Part shown: positions 22,938-23,289 of the stretch, one piece after another
Layout: each line of letters starts with the position of its first letter
Position numbering within the stretch: the stretch's first letter is position 1
Assembly (NCBI GenBank): GCA_017652345.1
Contig: JAGCBE010000271.1
Location: 1-23,289 of the forward strand
Source of the DNA: Methanobrevibacter sp.
GTDB lineage: Archaea; Methanobacteriota; Methanobacteria; Methanobacteriales; Methanobacteriaceae
Direction of reading: 5' to 3'
Length of the DNA stretch: 23,289 bases
Translations under genes and position numbers: made by a program
Notes under the pieces: model-generated
What the model was told of the DNA's origin: nothing
The model's database searches: none
What the model saw: the letters and a program-made list of their open reading frames with translations, nothing else

Positions 22938-23289
22938 ATGGTGGATGTAAAAAGGGAAGATATAACATTACAAGATCGGACAAAAGGTATCTCAGCAGAT
23001 GAATTTGCATGAGGTAGCTATTTTTATGCTGAATGAATTCAGACTTGATACAATACTAAATGATTTAAGCTATGACACAGATTAGATTCAGAAGTTCTAA
23101 ACTATAGAGAAGAATGATACCCTGTAGCAATATCTCCTGCATGAGATTATGGAATGACTATATTTACATACGATAGAAGATTAGAGACATCGGAAAATTA
23201 TAATGGCTCTTTAGATGGTGGTGGAGACCAACAATGAGGATGAGCATTATATGCTCAAGCTCCCAACTTAACTTCAACATGGCTAAATG
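22938..23289 (+). CDS. Tail protein, TGA-rich (3' partial)
   Basis: ATG 22938 lies four bases after the previous stop and the frame stays open to the window edge (117 codons). It reads MVDVKREDITLQDRTKGISA then DEFAGGSYFYAEGIQTGYNT and KGFKLGHRLDSE. Nine of about 17 glycines are TGA, as in the tail genes at the window start. Phages of this style have a large tail or baseplate protein here that opens with 'TKGISADE..GG.YFYAEG..'; this is inferred from position and composition. The end is outside the window. Confidence 0.7.

Overview
The window is part of a tailed-phage or prophage genome (Caudoviricetes) that reads UGA as glycine (genetic code 25). That points to a host in the Absconditabacteria (SR1) or Gracilibacteria. 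Read with the standard code, most genes look shattered; with TGA=Gly they become about 40 closely packed genes, all on the + strand, and every clear gene end is TAA or TAG. The evidence is internal: TGA fills the Gly positions of collagen-type triplets, of the terminase Walker A motif (GGAAGGSKT), of GGRPKK, LGYTPYN and DSDGVGGG motifs, and swaps with GGT/GGA between repeat copies of the same protein. The DNA is AT-rich and starts lack Shine-Dalgarno sequences; they follow A/T-rich leaders ending in aaacATG.

Layout. Positions 1-2133 hold the end of the tail region: a collagen-like, Cys-rich tail fibre (partial) and a glycine-rich tail protein in which about half of roughly 100 glycines are TGA. 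A terminator (2229-2252) and two tandem TTGACA promoters lead to a tyrosine integrase (2337-3302), which contains no TGA. A 420-base leader with promoter, long hairpin and terminator precedes the replication/recombination operon: DUF6291-like replication protein, ERF annealing protein, small unknown genes, a membrane-anchored lysozyme-like hydrolase, a repeat HTH protein, a pair of paralogues and a GT9-like glycosyltransferase (to 9784).

Positions 9785-12479 carry small accessory genes under a promoter that is a near copy of the one at 3413. After a strong terminator, a new promoter plus attenuator-like hairpin leads a DNA-processing and DNA-modification set: NinG, radical SAM protein, ParB-like protein and Mom-like protein (12629-15216). 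Two tandem, structurally odd tRNA-Gly(UCC) genes follow.

From 15401 the packaging and head module runs in standard order: small terminase, three small genes, large terminase, portal, a small gene, a structured spacer, scaffold, major capsid protein, head-tail connector and the start of a TGA-rich tail protein. Thus the window wraps from tail end through integration, replication and modification to heads. The order suggests a temperate phage whose map was cut within the tail genes; no clear repressor is visible, although one small HTH gene (12288-12479) could serve.
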